The notes beneath the pieces were generated by a model. The model made no database searches, was not told the origin of the DNA, and saw only the letters and a program-made list of their open reading frames with translations. From JALQUL01 sp040382935 (GTDB taxonomy: Bacteria > Pseudomonadota > Gammaproteobacteria > Burkholderiales > Burkholderiaceae_C), in NCBI GenBank assembly GCA_040382935.1, contig JBEIEP010000002.1, forward strand, positions 1 through 64,000: 64,000 nucleotides of DNA. Reading direction: 5' to 3'. Below, piece by piece: positions 43,353 through 52,904 of the stretch (positions are counted from its first letter, which is position 1; every line of letters starts with the position of its first letter). A program made the translations under genes and the position numbers.

Positions 43353-45272
43353 TTGAATAACCAATGGTTTCCCAAAATAGCAGTCTGGTTTTTGATCGCC
43401 ATGGTGCTGTTTACTGTATTTAAGCAGATCGCGCCAAATACGGGCAGCAACGCTGACCAAGTGGGCTATTCCGAGTTTTTAGATATGGTGCGCAGCAAAC
43501 GCATCACCTCGGCGCAAATTCAAGAGGGCTCCGGTGGGTCAGAGATTCTGGCTGAAACCGCAGAGGGCAAACGTATTCGCACGACGGCCACTTATCTGGA
43601 CCGCGGTCTTGTGGGTGATTTGCTGAGCAACGGCGTCAAGTTCGATGTAAAACCCCGTGAAGAGGGTTCGCTTTTGATGTCCCTGCTGATGAATTGGGGG
43701 CCTATGCTGCTACTGGTGGGGGTATGGGTTTACTTTATGCGGCAAATGCAGGGCGGCGGCAAAAGTGGGCCGTTCAGTTTTGGCAAAAGTAAAGCGCGAT
43801 TGTTGGACGAGGCGACCAACACCGTCACCTTTGCGGATGTAGCCGGGTGTGATGAGGCCAAGGAAGAAGTCAAAGAGGTGGTGGACTTCTTGAAAGACCC
43901 ACAAAAATTTCAAAAACTGGGCGGCCGTATTCCACGCGGATTGCTTCTGGTTGGCCCCCCCGGAACCGGAAAGACGCTACTGGCCAAATCAATTGCTGGC
44001 GAGGCCAAGGTGCCTTTCTTCTCGATTTCTGGCTCCGATTTTGTGGAAATGTTCGTGGGTGTGGGTGCTTCGCGTGTTCGCGATATGTTCGAAAATGCCA
44101 AAAAGAACGCCCCTTGCATTATCTTTATTGATGAGATCGACGCTGTAGGCCGCCAGCGCGGTGCGGGTCTCGGTGGTGGCAACGACGAGCGTGAACAAAC
44201 CCTCAACCAAATGTTGGTGGAAATGGATGGCTTTGACACCAATGCAGGTGTGATTGTGGTTGCAGCCACCAACCGGCCGGACATTTTGGACGCTGCCTTG
44301 TTGCGGCCTGGCCGCTTCGACCGGCAGGTGTACGTTACCTTGCCGGATATTCGTGGACGTGAACAAGTTCTGGCCGTTCATATGCGCAAAGTGCCGGCCG
44401 GTACGGACGTGAATATCAATGTGCTGGCCCGAGGTACACCGGGCATGAGTGGTGCCGATCTGGCCAATCTTTGCAATGAGGCAGCGTTAATGGCCGCCCG
44501 CCGCAGCGCGCGCGTGGTTGAGATGCAGGACTTTGAGAAGGCCAAGGACAAAATTTATCTGGGGCCTGAGCGCAAGAGCATGGTGATGAGTGAAGAAGAA
44601 AAACGTGCCACGGCCTACCATGAGTCGGGTCATGCGGTGGTCGCGCAATCTTTGCCTGGTACCGATCCTGTTCACAAAGTTACGGTGATGCCACGTGGCC
44701 GTGCGCTGGGGGTGACTTGGCAGTTGCCCGAGACCGACAGGCGCAGCATGTACTTTGATCAAATGCTTAACGAGATTAGTATTTTGTTTGGCGGGCGCAT
44801 TGCCGAGGAATTGTTCGTCAAAAAAATCTCGACGGGCGCTTCCAACGACTACGAGCGCGCCACCAAAATCGCACGTGACATGGTGACCCGCTATGGCATG
44901 AGTGCTGAGATGGGGCCCATGGTGTACGCTGAAAACGAGGGTGAGGTTTTCTTGGGCCGTAGCGTCACCAAAACCACCAGCATCAGCGAAGCCACACAGC
45001 AAAAGGTAGATGGAGAAATCCGCCGTATCTTGGACGAACAGTACCAGGTGGCTCAGCGCATCCTGGAGAGCCACAGGCACACGGTGGAGGCCATGACGGC
45101 GGCCTTGATGGAGTGGGAGACGATTGGACGTGAGCAGGTGCTTGACATCATGGCAGGTCGGTCGCCCAAGCCTCCGGTGGACTTTTTGCCACGCGCCGAT
45201 AACTCTGGTTCTACCCCGCCCGGAGGGGGGTCTGCGGTGGTTACGGCCCCTGTGGAGCCGTCTGCGGCCTAG
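43353..45272 (+). CDS. ftsH: ATP-dependent zinc metalloprotease FtsH
   Basis: 639 aa from TTG 43353, which has CAGGAG six bases upstream; the GTG frame from 43323 lacks such a signal. Membrane-anchored AAA+ protease degrading LpxC, sigma32 and misassembled membrane proteins. Two transmembrane helices (about residues 5-25 and 108-128) flank a periplasmic domain. Walker A GPPGTGKTLLAK, Walker B IIFIDEIDAVGRQRG, the second region of homology ending RPGRFDRQ, and zinc motif HESGH (about 424-428) are intact. The tail is Pro/Gly-rich. Operon with folP and glmM, as in many proteobacteria. Confidence 0.97.
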   Translation: MNNQWFPKIAVWFLIAMVLFTVFKQIAPNTGSNADQVGYSEFLDMVRSKRITSAQIQEGSGGSEILAETAEGKRIRTTATYLDRGLVGDLLSNGVKFDVKPREEGSLLMSLLMNWGPMLLLVGVWVYFMRQMQGGGKSGPFSFGKSKARLLDEATNTVTFADVAGCDEAKEEVKEVVDFLKDPQKFQKLGGRIPRGLLLVGPPGTGKTLLAKSIAGEAKVPFFSISGSDFVEMFVGVGASRVRDMFENAKKNAPCIIFIDEIDAVGRQRGAGLGGGNDEREQTLNQMLVEMDGFDTNAGVIVVAATNRPDILDAALLRPGRFDRQVYVTLPDIRGREQVLAVHMRKVPAGTDVNINVLARGTPGMSGADLANLCNEAALMAARRSARVVEMQDFEKAKDKIYLGPERKSMVMSEEEKRATAYHESGHAVVAQSLPGTDPVHKVTVMPRGRALGVTWQLPETDRRSMYFDQMLNEISILFGGRIAEELFVKKISTGASNDYERATKIARDMVTRYGMSAEMGPMVYAENEGEVFLGRSVTKTTSISEATQQKVDGEIRRILDEQYQVAQRILESHRHTVEAMTAALMEWETIGREQVLDIMAGRSPKPPVDFLPRADNSGSTPPGGGSAVVTAPVEPSAA

Positions 45273-45313
45273 TTTGTTGGATCTGATGCCCCATGTGGGG
45301 CAGAGGAAACCTC

Positions 45314-46159
45314 ATGCCACCCTCCCATTGGCAAACCACCCGGTTCCGGATTGATTTGACCCGGCCTAAGGTCATGGGTATTGTCAACATTACCCCTGAC
45401 TCCTTTTCGGATGGAGGTCAGTTCCTAAGCGTCAAGGACGCCCTGGACCACGCAGAGCGCCTGCTCCGTGAAGGCGCAGACCTGTTGGACATTGGCGCTG
45501 AGTCCAGTCGTCCAGGAGCGGTTCCGTTAAGTTTAGACGAGGAGCAGAGGCGGCTCGCGCCCGTGTTGGCAGAGATGGTACGTTGGGGTGTTCCCTTGTC
45601 GGTTGATACCTACAAGCCAGAGGTCATGCAATGGGCGTTGGACTTGGGTGTTGATGTCCTAAACGACATTTGGGGTTTTCGCCAACCTGGAAGTGCTAAC
45701 CAGCCTAGTGCCCTAGAAGTTGCGGCAAGTAGTCCTAGTTGCGGGCTATGCATCATGCACATGCATGGCGATCCCCAGACCATGCAACTCAATCCCATGC
45801 CAGGCGACGCAGTGCCGCAGGTGGTGGCATTTTTCCAGGGTCGCTTGGCCGCAGTGTCACAATTGGGGGTTGCGCCTGAACGGGTCGCGCTGGATCCGGG
45901 GATAGGTTTTGGGAAAACAGTTGAGCAAAATTTCTCTTTGCTGCGACGCCAGCAGGAGTTGCTCTCGCTCGAGAGGCCGCTATTGGTAGGGTGGTCCCGC
46001 AAGTCGTCTTTGGCGGCGCTTACGGGGCTGCAATCTGCCGGTGAGCGTTTGGTGCCTAGTGTCGTAGCGGCGGTGTTGGCGGTGGAGCGGGGCGCGAAAA
46101 TAGTAAGAGTGCATGACGTAGCGGCCACCGTGGCTGGATTAAAGGTGGGATGGGAATGA
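45314..46159 (+). CDS. folP: Dihydropteroate synthase
   Basis: 281 aa from ATG 45314, preceded by AGAGGA. Condenses p-aminobenzoate with dihydropterin diphosphate in folate synthesis; the sulfonamide target. Motifs: VMGIVNITPDSFSDGG (about residues 17-32), LDIGAESSRPGA (about 57-68), VLNDIWGF and LDPGIGFGKTVEQN (about 194-207), and the C-terminal IVRVHDV. An in-frame ATG at 45293 is rejected for lack of a ribosome site. Overlaps glmM by 4 bp. Confidence 0.95.
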   Translation: MPPSHWQTTRFRIDLTRPKVMGIVNITPDSFSDGGQFLSVKDALDHAERLLREGADLLDIGAESSRPGAVPLSLDEEQRRLAPVLAEMVRWGVPLSVDTYKPEVMQWALDLGVDVLNDIWGFRQPGSANQPSALEVAASSPSCGLCIMHMHGDPQTMQLNPMPGDAVPQVVAFFQGRLAAVSQLGVAPERVALDPGIGFGKTVEQNFSLLRRQQELLSLERPLLVGWSRKSSLAALTGLQSAGERLVPSVVAAVLAVERGAKIVRVHDVAATVAGLKVGWE

Positions 46160-47487
46160 GCAGACAGTACTTTGGAACAGATGGAATTCGTGGCACGGTG
46201 GGGGTTCATCCCATTACGCCCGATTTCGTACTCAAATTGGCCCATGCCGTGGGACGCGTGCTGAAGCAAAAAGAAGAACGCCCTATGGTGCTCATCGGCA
46301 AAGACACCCGCATATCGGGCTATATGCTGGAAAGCGCGCTTGAATCAGGGTTTAACTCGGCCGGTGTGGACGTGATGCTGCTGGGGCCGCTACCCACGCC
46401 GGGGGTGGCCTATTTAACCCGTGCACAACGGGCCAGTTTGGGCGTGGTGATCAGCGCCAGCCACAACCCGTACGCGGACAACGGTATAAAATTTTTTAGC
46501 GCCCAGGGCACCAAGCTCGACGATGCCTGGGAGCTGCAGGTGGAGGCGGCCATTGCCTCGGGCCCTGAATGGGTGACGTCGGACGCGCTGGGCAAGACCC
46601 GTCGATTGAATGACGCCGCGGGACGTTACATCGAGTTTTGTAAAGGTACATTTCCTGCCGCCCTGACCTTAAAGGGTTTCAAAATTGTGGTGGACGGTGC
46701 CAACGGTGCGGCCTATCACATAGCGCCCAAGGTCTTCACTGAACTGGGTGCGGAAGTGGTAAGCATAGGGTGCACGCCGGACGGGCTTAATATCAACCAG
46801 GCCGTTGGAGCAACACACCCAGAGGCGCTGGTTGCTAGGGTGTTGGCCGAACATGCGCACTACGGTGTGGCACTCGATGGCGATGCCGACCGGCTACAAA
46901 TGGTGGATGCAAGTGGGCGCTTGTACAACGGCGATGAGGTGCTCTATCTGATGGCCATTGAGCGGTTGCGGCGGGGCGAGTCGGTGCCTGGCGTTGTGGG
47001 CACTTTGATGACCAATATGGCGGTAGAAGTGGCCTTGGCGAACAAAGGCGTTGCGTTTACGCGCGCGAACGTGGGTGACCGCTACGTGCTAGAAGCCCTG
47101 CACCAGCGTGGTTGGTTGTTGGGCGGTGAGGGTTCGGGCCATTTGTTGGCCTTGGACAAGCACAGCACTGGCGATGGGTTGATCAGTGCGCTGGCCGTAT
47201 TGCAGGCCTGTGCGACCAGCGGGCAGACCATGGCGGAGTTGCTGCATGATTTGCAGTTGTTTCCTCAGGCCTTGGTGAATGTGCGTGTTGTACCGGGTCA
47301 AAAATGGCAGGCAAGTGAGGTGTTCAAACGTCTTGTCCGTGACACTGAGACGCAATTGGGCACCTCGGGTCGGGTGTTGATTCGTGCCAGCGGTACAGAG
47401 CCCCTTGTGCGGGTGATGGTAGAGGCAAAGGATGCCACCCTTGCCCAATCGGTTGCCGATTCACTGGCGGCACGACTGAACGATTGA
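46156..47487 (+). CDS. glmM: Phosphoglucosamine mutase
   Basis: 443 aa from ATG 46156, an ATGA overlap with folP. Interconverts glucosamine 6- and 1-phosphate on the way to UDP-GlcNAc, needed for peptidoglycan and lipid A. Motifs: YFGTDGIRGTVG at the N-terminus, the phosphoserine loop VISASHNPYADNGIKFF (about residues 97-113), metal loop ALDGDADR (about 239-246) and the C-terminal phosphate site RASGTEPLVRVMVE. A start six bases earlier (46150) is possible. Confidence 0.96.
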   Translation: MSRQYFGTDGIRGTVGVHPITPDFVLKLAHAVGRVLKQKEERPMVLIGKDTRISGYMLESALESGFNSAGVDVMLLGPLPTPGVAYLTRAQRASLGVVISASHNPYADNGIKFFSAQGTKLDDAWELQVEAAIASGPEWVTSDALGKTRRLNDAAGRYIEFCKGTFPAALTLKGFKIVVDGANGAAYHIAPKVFTELGAEVVSIGCTPDGLNINQAVGATHPEALVARVLAEHAHYGVALDGDADRLQMVDASGRLYNGDEVLYLMAIERLRRGESVPGVVGTLMTNMAVEVALANKGVAFTRANVGDRYVLEALHQRGWLLGGEGSGHLLALDKHSTGDGLISALAVLQACATSGQTMAELLHDLQLFPQALVNVRVVPGQKWQASEVFKRLVRDTETQLGTSGRVLIRASGTEPLVRVMVEAKDATLAQSVADSLAARLND

Positions 47488-47509
47488 GGTTGCCGTAGAT
47501 TGCCGGCCC

Positions 47510-48433
47510 TTACTTTTTTAACCTGGCCGTATTCATAACCACCAAGCCGAGCAGCACCAAGAGACCGCCCACCAAGATGTGGTGGTCCAAAGCCTCTCCA
47601 AGAAACCAACTGGACAGGCCCACGCCAAACACGGGAACCAGACTGATGTAGCTAGACGCTGTGCCAGCCCCCAGTTTTGCAATGCCATCAAAATACCACG
47701 CGTAGGCTAGAACTGTCGGGCCTATCGCCATGGCAAACAACAGGGTTACGGTATGACTGTTGAGATGCTCGGTAAAGCCTTGAGGTTCTACCGCCAGCGT
47801 GGCCACCCAAAGCAACACGGTACCGACGGCGGCCGTGTAGGCGGTTACGGCCAGCGGATCTATGCCTTGCATACTGCGTTTCCCCAACAAGGAGTAAATG
47901 ACCCAGCAGGAAATGCAGCCCAGCAACAACCATTCGCCCTGCCCAATCTCCCCTTGAAGCAACCGCTCGGGATGGCCATGGCTCAATACATAGCTTGCCC
48001 CAAATACCGATAAAGCCATTCCTGCGGCCACCAGATGGTTAAAGCGCTCTTTGAAGAGCCAAGCCGCCAACAAGGTGGTGAACACCGGGTTGACGGTAAC
48101 TACCAATGCAGCCCGCCCCGCCTCCACTTGTGCAAGGCCCAGCATAAAAAAAAGGCCATAGCCAAACACGCCAAAAGCGCCCCCTAAGAAAACCACTAAA
48201 GCCTGTCGGGGTGTCACACGGGGCCAAGCGCCCCGTCCCAGTCGCAGCCAAATGAGAAGCACCAAGGATGCGATAGCAAAACGCCAACTGGCCGCTGTCA
48301 GTGGTGGCATGGCCTGCCCCAATGCCCTGCCAAGGGGCCAGGATGCCCCCCAAAGCAACGCCATTCCAAATAGCTTTAGATGGGCGCTAGGGGACTTTTG
48401 TGCGGAGTTAGAGGTGATCGTCATGAATTTCAT
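47510..48433 (-). CDS. DMT-superfamily EamA transporter
   Basis: About 307 aa. Inner-membrane exporter of the drug/metabolite transporter superfamily with two EamA repeats and about ten hydrophobic helices. The repeat starts are recognisable at LFGMALLWGASWPLGRAL and GEWLLLGCISCWVIYSLL. Members export amino acids, sugars, purines or drugs; the substrate cannot be read from sequence. The start is uncertain: ATGs at 48433 and 48424 are both near the expected N-terminus and neither has a good ribosome site. The longer frame to 48550 would cover the sucA promoter. Convergent with glmM and divergent from sucA. Confidence 0.85.
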   Translation of the reverse strand: MKFMTITSNSAQKSPSAHLKLFGMALLWGASWPLGRALGQAMPPLTAASWRFAIASLVLLIWLRLGRGAWPRVTPRQALVVFLGGAFGVFGYGLFFMLGLAQVEAGRAALVVTVNPVFTTLLAAWLFKERFNHLVAAGMALSVFGASYVLSHGHPERLLQGEIGQGEWLLLGCISCWVIYSLLGKRSMQGIDPLAVTAYTAAVGTVLLWVATLAVEPQGFTEHLNSHTVTLLFAMAIGPTVLAYAWYFDGIAKLGAGTASSYISLVPVFGVGLSSWFLGEALDHHILVGGLLVLLGLVVMNTARLKK

Positions 48434-48731
48434 TATCGTTGCAGCCGCACGCCAGTGGGTTTGAATCCAGGCCCTCAGGGTGAGGATATTTGCCCAAAGT
48501 GGGTAATCGTGCTTCGTTTGCCGTTGCAAACACTTACGGGGTATTGACATCGGGTGAAAAATATTTCAAATATTTGCATGGCGACAATGGCTCAAAACTG
48601 GCACAATTGCCACTGATTTAGGCCCTTCCTGCCACAGTCGCATCCGCTAATCGGTTCAGCCGTGTCGCGGAAGGTTTTTTAATGCTTTAACCAGCTAATG
48701 TTTCCTACAGGGAAACGGAGGTCAGCGAAAT
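48434..48731. other. Intergenic region between DMT transporter and sucA
   Basis: 298 bp without a gene. It holds the candidate sucA promoter and an AT-rich repeat (next entry), followed by a leader of about 150 nt containing a second possible -10-like AT patch and ending in ACGGAGGTC before the sucA ATG. A minus-strand extension of the transporter frame across it has no ribosome site. Confidence 0.6.
48544..48576 (+). promoter_or_regulatory. Candidate sucA promoter with AT-rich repeat
   Basis: A perfect -35 TTGACA (48544-48549) is followed by AAATATTTCAAATATTT (48559-48575), in which the self-complementary octamer AAATATTT occurs twice separated by C. The likely -10 (for example TCAAAT at 48566-48571, 16-bp spacing) lies inside the repeat, so a protein bound here would block the promoter. 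Confidence 0.5.
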
Positions 48732-51608
48732 ATGAGTCAGAACGACCAGACGGGTTCCGTCTACGCCGCTTTTGCGCGCAACACCTATCTCTTTGGCGGC
48801 AATGCGCCCTTTGTCGAAGAGATGTATGAAAACTACCTTGCCAACCCAGGCAGCGTGCCAGATTCATGGCGCGACTACTTTGACGCCTTGTCGCATGTGG
48901 CCGCCGTTGATGGCTCTAACGCCAAGGACGTTCCCCATTTACCGGTGATCAACGCGTTTGCCGAACGAGCCAAGGCCGGTGGTACCCGCGTGGTCATGGG
49001 CAGCGCTGATGCCGAAATGGGTCGCAAGCGCACGGCAGCGCAACAGCTGATTGCGGCCTATCGCAATGTGGGAGCACGCTGGGCTGACCTAGACCCGCTC
49101 AAGCGAACCGAACGCCCAAAAATCCCTGAGTTGGACCCAGCCTTTTACGGGTTTAGCGACGCTGACCAAGAAGCGGTGTTTGACACCAGCAACACCTTCT
49201 TTGGCAAAGACCGTATGAGCCTGCGCGACATGCTCAACGCGTTGCGCGAAACCTACTGTGGAACCATTGGTGCCGAGTACATGTACCTGACCGATCAGAC
49301 CCGCAAGCGTTGGTGGCAGCAGCGGTTGGAGTCGATTCGGGCCAAGCCTAGTTTTTCGGCAGAAAAGAAGAAAAACATCCTAGAGCGTCTGAGCGCCGCC
49401 GAGGGTTTGGAGCGCTTTTTGCATACCAAATACGTGGGTCAAAAGCGTTTCTCGCTTGAAGGAGGAGAGAGCTTTATCGCCGCCATGGACGAGTTGATTC
49501 AAGGCGGTGGTGCCTTGGGTTTGAAGGAGATCGTGATCGGTATGGCCCATCGCGGCCGTTTGAACGTGCTGGTCAACAGCTTGGGCAAGCTGCCCGCAGA
49601 CCTGTTTGCCGAATTTGAGCACACGGCACCCGAGGACCTGCCCGCCGGAGACGTGAAGTACCACCAAGGATTTAGCTCGGATGTATCTACCCCTGGCGGG
49701 CCGGTGCATTTAACGCTGGCGTTCAACCCTTCGCATTTGGAGATCGTCAACCCGGTCGTAGAGGGCTCGGTGCGCGCCCGTATGGACCGCCGGGGCGATC
49801 CAAAAGGCCTGCAGGTGCTGCCGGTACTGGTTCACGGCGACGCTGCGTTTGCGGGTCAAGGCGTGGTGATGGAGACGCTGGCCTTGGCCGAGACGCGTGG
49901 GTACACCACGGGCGGTACGGTGCATATCGTGATCAATAACCAGATTGGATTTACCACCAGTGACCCCAGGGACAGTCGCTCCACGCTGTACTGCACCGAC
50001 ATTGTCAAGATGATCGAAGCCCCGGTGCTACACGTCAACGGCGACGACCCTGAGGCGGTGGTGTTGGCCACCCAAATGGCCTTGCAGTACCGGATGGAAT
50101 TCCAAAAAGACGTGGTCGTGGATATTATTTGCTTTCGCAAATTGGGCCACAACGAGCAAGACACGCCGGCGCTAACGCAGCCGCTGATGTACAAAAAAAT
50201 CGCCGCCCACCCTGGCACCCGGGCCTTGTACGCCGACCGACTGGCGGCTCAGGGTTTAGGCGCCACCTTGGGTGACGACTTGGTAAAAGCCACCCGCGCG
50301 GCTTTGGATGCTGGGAAAAACATATTTGACCCGGTCATTACCAACTTTAAAAACCAGTACGCCGTTGATTGGACGCCGTATCTTGGTAAAAAGTGGACCG
50401 ATGCCGGTGACACGGCGATTCCATTGGCAGAGTGGAAGCGCATCGCAACGGCCATAACCGCCATACCCGATACGGTTGCGCCGCATCAACTGGTCAAGAA
50501 GGTGTATGCAGACCGCGCGGCGATGGGGCGCGGCGAAGTACCGGTGGATTGGGGCATGGGCGAGCACATGGCGTTTGCCTCTTTGGTCGCCAGCGGTTTT
50601 GCAGTGCGCTTAAGCGGCGAGGACTGTGGGCGTGGCACGTTTACCCACCGCCATGCGGTGATACATGACCAAAACCGTGAGAAGTACGACGAAGGTACCT
50701 ATATTGGGCTGCAACACGTTTCGCCCAATCAAGCGCCTTTTGTAGTGATTGACTCGATTCTGTCTGAAGAGGCGGTACTGGGCTTTGAGTACGGCTACGC
50801 CTCCAACGACCCCAATACATTGGTGATCTGGGAAGCGCAGTTTGGCGACTTTGCCAACGGGGCGCAGGTGGTGATCGACCAATTCATTGCATCGGGTGAA
50901 GTGAAGTGGGGGCGTGTCAACGGCATCACGCTGATGCTGCCGCACGGCTATGAAGGCATGGGCCCTGAACACAGCTCGGCGCGTTTGGAACGCTTTATGC
51001 AGTTGGCGGCCGATACCAATATGCAAATCGTTCAGCCCACCTCGGCCAGTCAGATCTTTCACGTGCTGCGTCGGCAAATGGTGCGCAACTTGCGCAAGCC
51101 TTTGGTCATCATGACGCCCAAGTCATTGCTACGCGCCAAGGACGCCTGCTCGCCACTGTCAGAATTCACCAAGGGTGGTTTCCAAACGGTGATAGGCGAG
51201 ACCAAAACGCTGAAAGAAGACAAAGTCAAGCGGGTGGTGGTGTGCTCGGGCAAGGTGTATTACGACCTGGTCAAAAAGCGCGAAGAGAAAGGCGCAGACG
51301 ATGTGGCCTTGGTTCGCGTGGAGCAACTGTATCCCTTCCCGCACAAAGCGTTTGCGGCTGAACTCAAAAACTACCCGAATGCCACGGAGATTGTTTGGTG
51401 CCAGGATGAGCCGCAAAACCAAGGGGCTTGGTTTTTTGTGCAGCACTACATCCACGAAAACATGGCAGACGGCCAGCGTTTGGGCTATAGCGGACGCGCG
51501 GCTTCAGCCTCGCCTGCCGCTGGTTATGCCCACTTGCACCAAGACCAGCAAAAGGCCTTGGTGGAGGGTGCGTTTGGCAAGTTAAAAGGTTTTGTTCTCA
51601 CCAAGTAA
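48732..51608 (+). CDS. sucA: 2-Oxoglutarate dehydrogenase E1 component
   Basis: 958 aa. Thiamine-diphosphate E1 subunit, decarboxylating 2-oxoglutarate and passing the succinyl group to SucB lipoyl. An N-terminal E2-binding segment (LFGGNAPFVEEMYENYLANP) is followed by catalytic motifs MAHRGRLNVLVN, the TPP/Mg2+ site VHGDAAFAGQGVVMETL ... INNQIGFTTSDP and the transketolase-like C-terminal half (LPHGYEGMGPEHSSARLERF). GGAGGT gives a clear ribosome site. First gene of sucA-sucB-lpd. Confidence 0.97.
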   Translation: MSQNDQTGSVYAAFARNTYLFGGNAPFVEEMYENYLANPGSVPDSWRDYFDALSHVAAVDGSNAKDVPHLPVINAFAERAKAGGTRVVMGSADAEMGRKRTAAQQLIAAYRNVGARWADLDPLKRTERPKIPELDPAFYGFSDADQEAVFDTSNTFFGKDRMSLRDMLNALRETYCGTIGAEYMYLTDQTRKRWWQQRLESIRAKPSFSAEKKKNILERLSAAEGLERFLHTKYVGQKRFSLEGGESFIAAMDELIQGGGALGLKEIVIGMAHRGRLNVLVNSLGKLPADLFAEFEHTAPEDLPAGDVKYHQGFSSDVSTPGGPVHLTLAFNPSHLEIVNPVVEGSVRARMDRRGDPKGLQVLPVLVHGDAAFAGQGVVMETLALAETRGYTTGGTVHIVINNQIGFTTSDPRDSRSTLYCTDIVKMIEAPVLHVNGDDPEAVVLATQMALQYRMEFQKDVVVDIICFRKLGHNEQDTPALTQPLMYKKIAAHPGTRALYADRLAAQGLGATLGDDLVKATRAALDAGKNIFDPVITNFKNQYAVDWTPYLGKKWTDAGDTAIPLAEWKRIATAITAIPDTVAPHQLVKKVYADRAAMGRGEVPVDWGMGEHMAFASLVASGFAVRLSGEDCGRGTFTHRHAVIHDQNREKYDEGTYIGLQHVSPNQAPFVVIDSILSEEAVLGFEYGYASNDPNTLVIWEAQFGDFANGAQVVIDQFIASGEVKWGRVNGITLMLPHGYEGMGPEHSSARLERFMQLAADTNMQIVQPTSASQIFHVLRRQMVRNLRKPLVIMTPKSLLRAKDACSPLSEFTKGGFQTVIGETKTLKEDKVKRVVVCSGKVYYDLVKKREEKGADDVALVRVEQLYPFPHKAFAAELKNYPNATEIVWCQDEPQNQGAWFFVQHYIHENMADGQRLGYSGRAASASPAAGYAHLHQDQQKALVEGAFGKLKGFVLTK

Positions 51609-51649
51609 GCGCTGTGGCTTAGGTGTTCTTAAAAATTTGGAGTAAATAA

Positions 51650-52894
51650 ATGGCAATCGTAGAAGTAAAAGTTCCGCAACTGTCCGAGTCCGTCGCTGAG
51701 GCAACGCTGCTGCAATGGAAGAAAAAGCCCGGTGAGGCCGTCGCGGTAGACGAAATTTTGATTGAAGTGGAAACCGACAAGGTGGTATTGGAAGTACCAG
51801 CCCCCAGCGCCGGCGTGCTGGTAGAGTGGGTGGCCCCAAGTGGTGCCACGGTGTTGGCCGAGCAGTTGATCGCGCGTATTGATACGGCAGGTGTCGCATC
51901 CGCGGCTGCGCCCAGCGCGCCAGCCGCAGCGGCGCCCGTGGCGGCCACAGCGGCTGCGCCAACCAGCCAGTCAATGGCCGGTGTTGCTATGCCTGCTGCG
52001 GCCAAACATATGGCCGATAACGGCCTGGCCGCAGGCTCTGTGACGGGTACTGGGCGTGATGGCCGCGTTACCAAAGGTGATGTATTGACTGCGGTGGCAA
52101 CGGGTGCAAAACCCGCGCCAGCGCCCGCCATTCCGACCGGCATTCCCACCCAAGCCTTGGCTCAGGTGTCTGCACCGACCCCTGATTTGGGGGATCGCCC
52201 TGAACAGCGCGTACCTATGACCCGTTTGCGCGCGCGTATTGCCGAGCGCTTGCTGCAATCACAGGCCACCAACGCGATATTGACCACCTTCAACGAAGTC
52301 AACATGGCACCCGTGATGGAAATGCGCAAACGCTTCCAAGAAAAGTTTGAGAAGGAGCACGGTGTCAAGATAGGCTTTATGAGCTTTTTTGTAAAGGCTG
52401 CGGTGCATGCCCTCAAGAAGTACCCCGTGCTCAACGCCAGCGTTGATGGGAACGACATCGTGTACCACGGCTACTTTGATATCGGCATCGCGGTAGGCTC
52501 TCCACGCGGCTTGGTGGTACCCATTCTGCGCAATGCCGATCAAATGAGCTTTGCCGAGATAGAGAAAAAAATTGCTGAATACGGTATCAAAGCACGTGAC
52601 GGAAAACTGGGCATTGACGAGATGACCGGCGGCACCTTTTCGATTAGCAACGGCGGTGTATTTGGCTCCATGCTTTCCACCCCCATCATCAACCCACCGC
52701 AAGCGGCCATTTTGGGCGTGCACGCGACCAAGGACCGGGCGGTGGTAGAAAACGGCCAAATTGTGGTTCGTCCTATCAACTATTTGGCCATGAGCTATGA
52801 CCACCGCATCATTGACGGTCGTGAGGCTGTGCTGGGGCTGGTGGCCATGAAGGAAGCGTTAGAAGACCCGGCCCGTTTGTTGTTTGACATCTAA
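51650..52894 (+). CDS. sucB: Dihydrolipoyllysine succinyltransferase (E2)
   Basis: 414 aa. E2 core of 2-oxoglutarate dehydrogenase. One lipoyl domain (residues 1-78, with the modified Lys in EVETDKVVLEVPAP), an Ala/Pro-rich linker, a peripheral E1/E3-binding domain (AAKHMADNGLAAGSVTGTGR, about 119-138), a second linker, and the catalytic domain (from about 185) with active-site YDHRIIDGREAV near the C-terminus. Length agrees with the family. Confidence 0.96.
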   Translation: MAIVEVKVPQLSESVAEATLLQWKKKPGEAVAVDEILIEVETDKVVLEVPAPSAGVLVEWVAPSGATVLAEQLIARIDTAGVASAAAPSAPAAAAPVAATAAAPTSQSMAGVAMPAAAKHMADNGLAAGSVTGTGRDGRVTKGDVLTAVATGAKPAPAPAIPTGIPTQALAQVSAPTPDLGDRPEQRVPMTRLRARIAERLLQSQATNAILTTFNEVNMAPVMEMRKRFQEKFEKEHGVKIGFMSFFVKAAVHALKKYPVLNASVDGNDIVYHGYFDIGIAVGSPRGLVVPILRNADQMSFAEIEKKIAEYGIKARDGKLGIDEMTGGTFSISNGGVFGSMLSTPIINPPQAAILGVHATKDRAVVENGQIVVRPINYLAMSYDHRIIDGREAVLGLVAMKEALEDPARLLFDI

Positions 52895-52904
52895 GGAGAA
52901 GCAG

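Noticed and set aside
51900..52000. Low-complexity Ala/Pro coding repeat in sucB
   Set aside because: This is the normal flexible linker between lipoyl and binding domains in E2 proteins, not an unusual repeat.
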